Positions 5,806 to 5,806 of a stretch of 5,806 nucleotides of DNA are shown here, piece after piece. How positions within the stretch are numbered: the first letter of the stretch is position 1; the number at the start of each line of letters is the position of its first letter. Made by a program: the position numbers and the translations under genes. The notes beneath the pieces were generated by a model. The model was not told where the DNA came from, did no database searches, and worked only from the letters and a program-made list of their open reading frames with translations. Location: the NCBI GenBank assembly GCA_018725345.1, contig QLUI01000128.1, positions 1 to 5,806 of the forward strand, in the 5' to 3' direction. This DNA is from Bacillota bacterium. GTDB lineage: Bacteria > Bacillota > Dethiobacteria > Dethiobacterales > Dethiobacteraceae.

Positions 5806-5806
5806 C

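Overview
The window reads as ordinary chromosomal DNA from a low-to-mid GC Firmicute of the clostridial or Negativicute/Peptococcaceae kind. This rests on strong Shine-Dalgarno sites (AAGGAGG, GGAGGG), GTG and TTG starts, a PyrR of the Gram-positive type, a YetF/DUF421 membrane protein and a YtqB/MnmM-type methyltransferase. The species cannot be named from sequence reading alone. Eight genes lie on the plus strand and the 3' end of a ninth lies on the minus strand at the right edge. There is no RNA gene, insertion sequence, CRISPR array or gap over 300 bases.

Bases 1-2674 are a tightly packed run: lspA (signal peptidase II), lgt (prolipoprotein diacylglyceryl transferase), an RluD-family pseudouridine synthase and pyrR. 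lspA and lgt abut as TAA-ATG, and the next two junctions are ATGA overlaps, so the four genes are probably co-transcribed and translationally coupled. Lgt and LspA catalyse consecutive steps of lipoprotein maturation. The Lgt catalytic loop carries cysteines where E. coli and B. subtilis have other residues. No pyrimidine biosynthesis gene follows pyrR here.

After a 162-base gap, bases 2837-4292 encode a two-component pair: a PAS-HisKA-HATPase kinase with no membrane segment, and a 124-residue receiver with no output domain. The genes overlap by 26 bases. The architecture suggests a cytoplasmic signal passed on by phosphotransfer or protein-protein contact, as in Spo0F/CheY-type systems. Signal and target are unknown.

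Bases 4370-5074 encode a YetF-type (DUF421) membrane protein whose soluble part contains a visible internal duplication. Its best start is a TTG, and a competing ATG with its own ribosome-binding site lies 16 bases upstream in another frame. Bases 5110-5670 encode a SAM-dependent methyltransferase of the YtqB/MnmM family, which modifies the tRNA wobble uridine. It overlaps tail-to-tail by 21 bases with a minus-strand gene whose last 51 codons include a CxxCxxxCP iron-sulfur motif, tentatively QueG-like.

No clearly undescribed system is visible. The best leads are the orphan kinase/receiver pair, the cysteine-rich Lgt variant, the duplicated YetF domain with its unusual start region, and the unidentified iron-sulfur gene running off the window.
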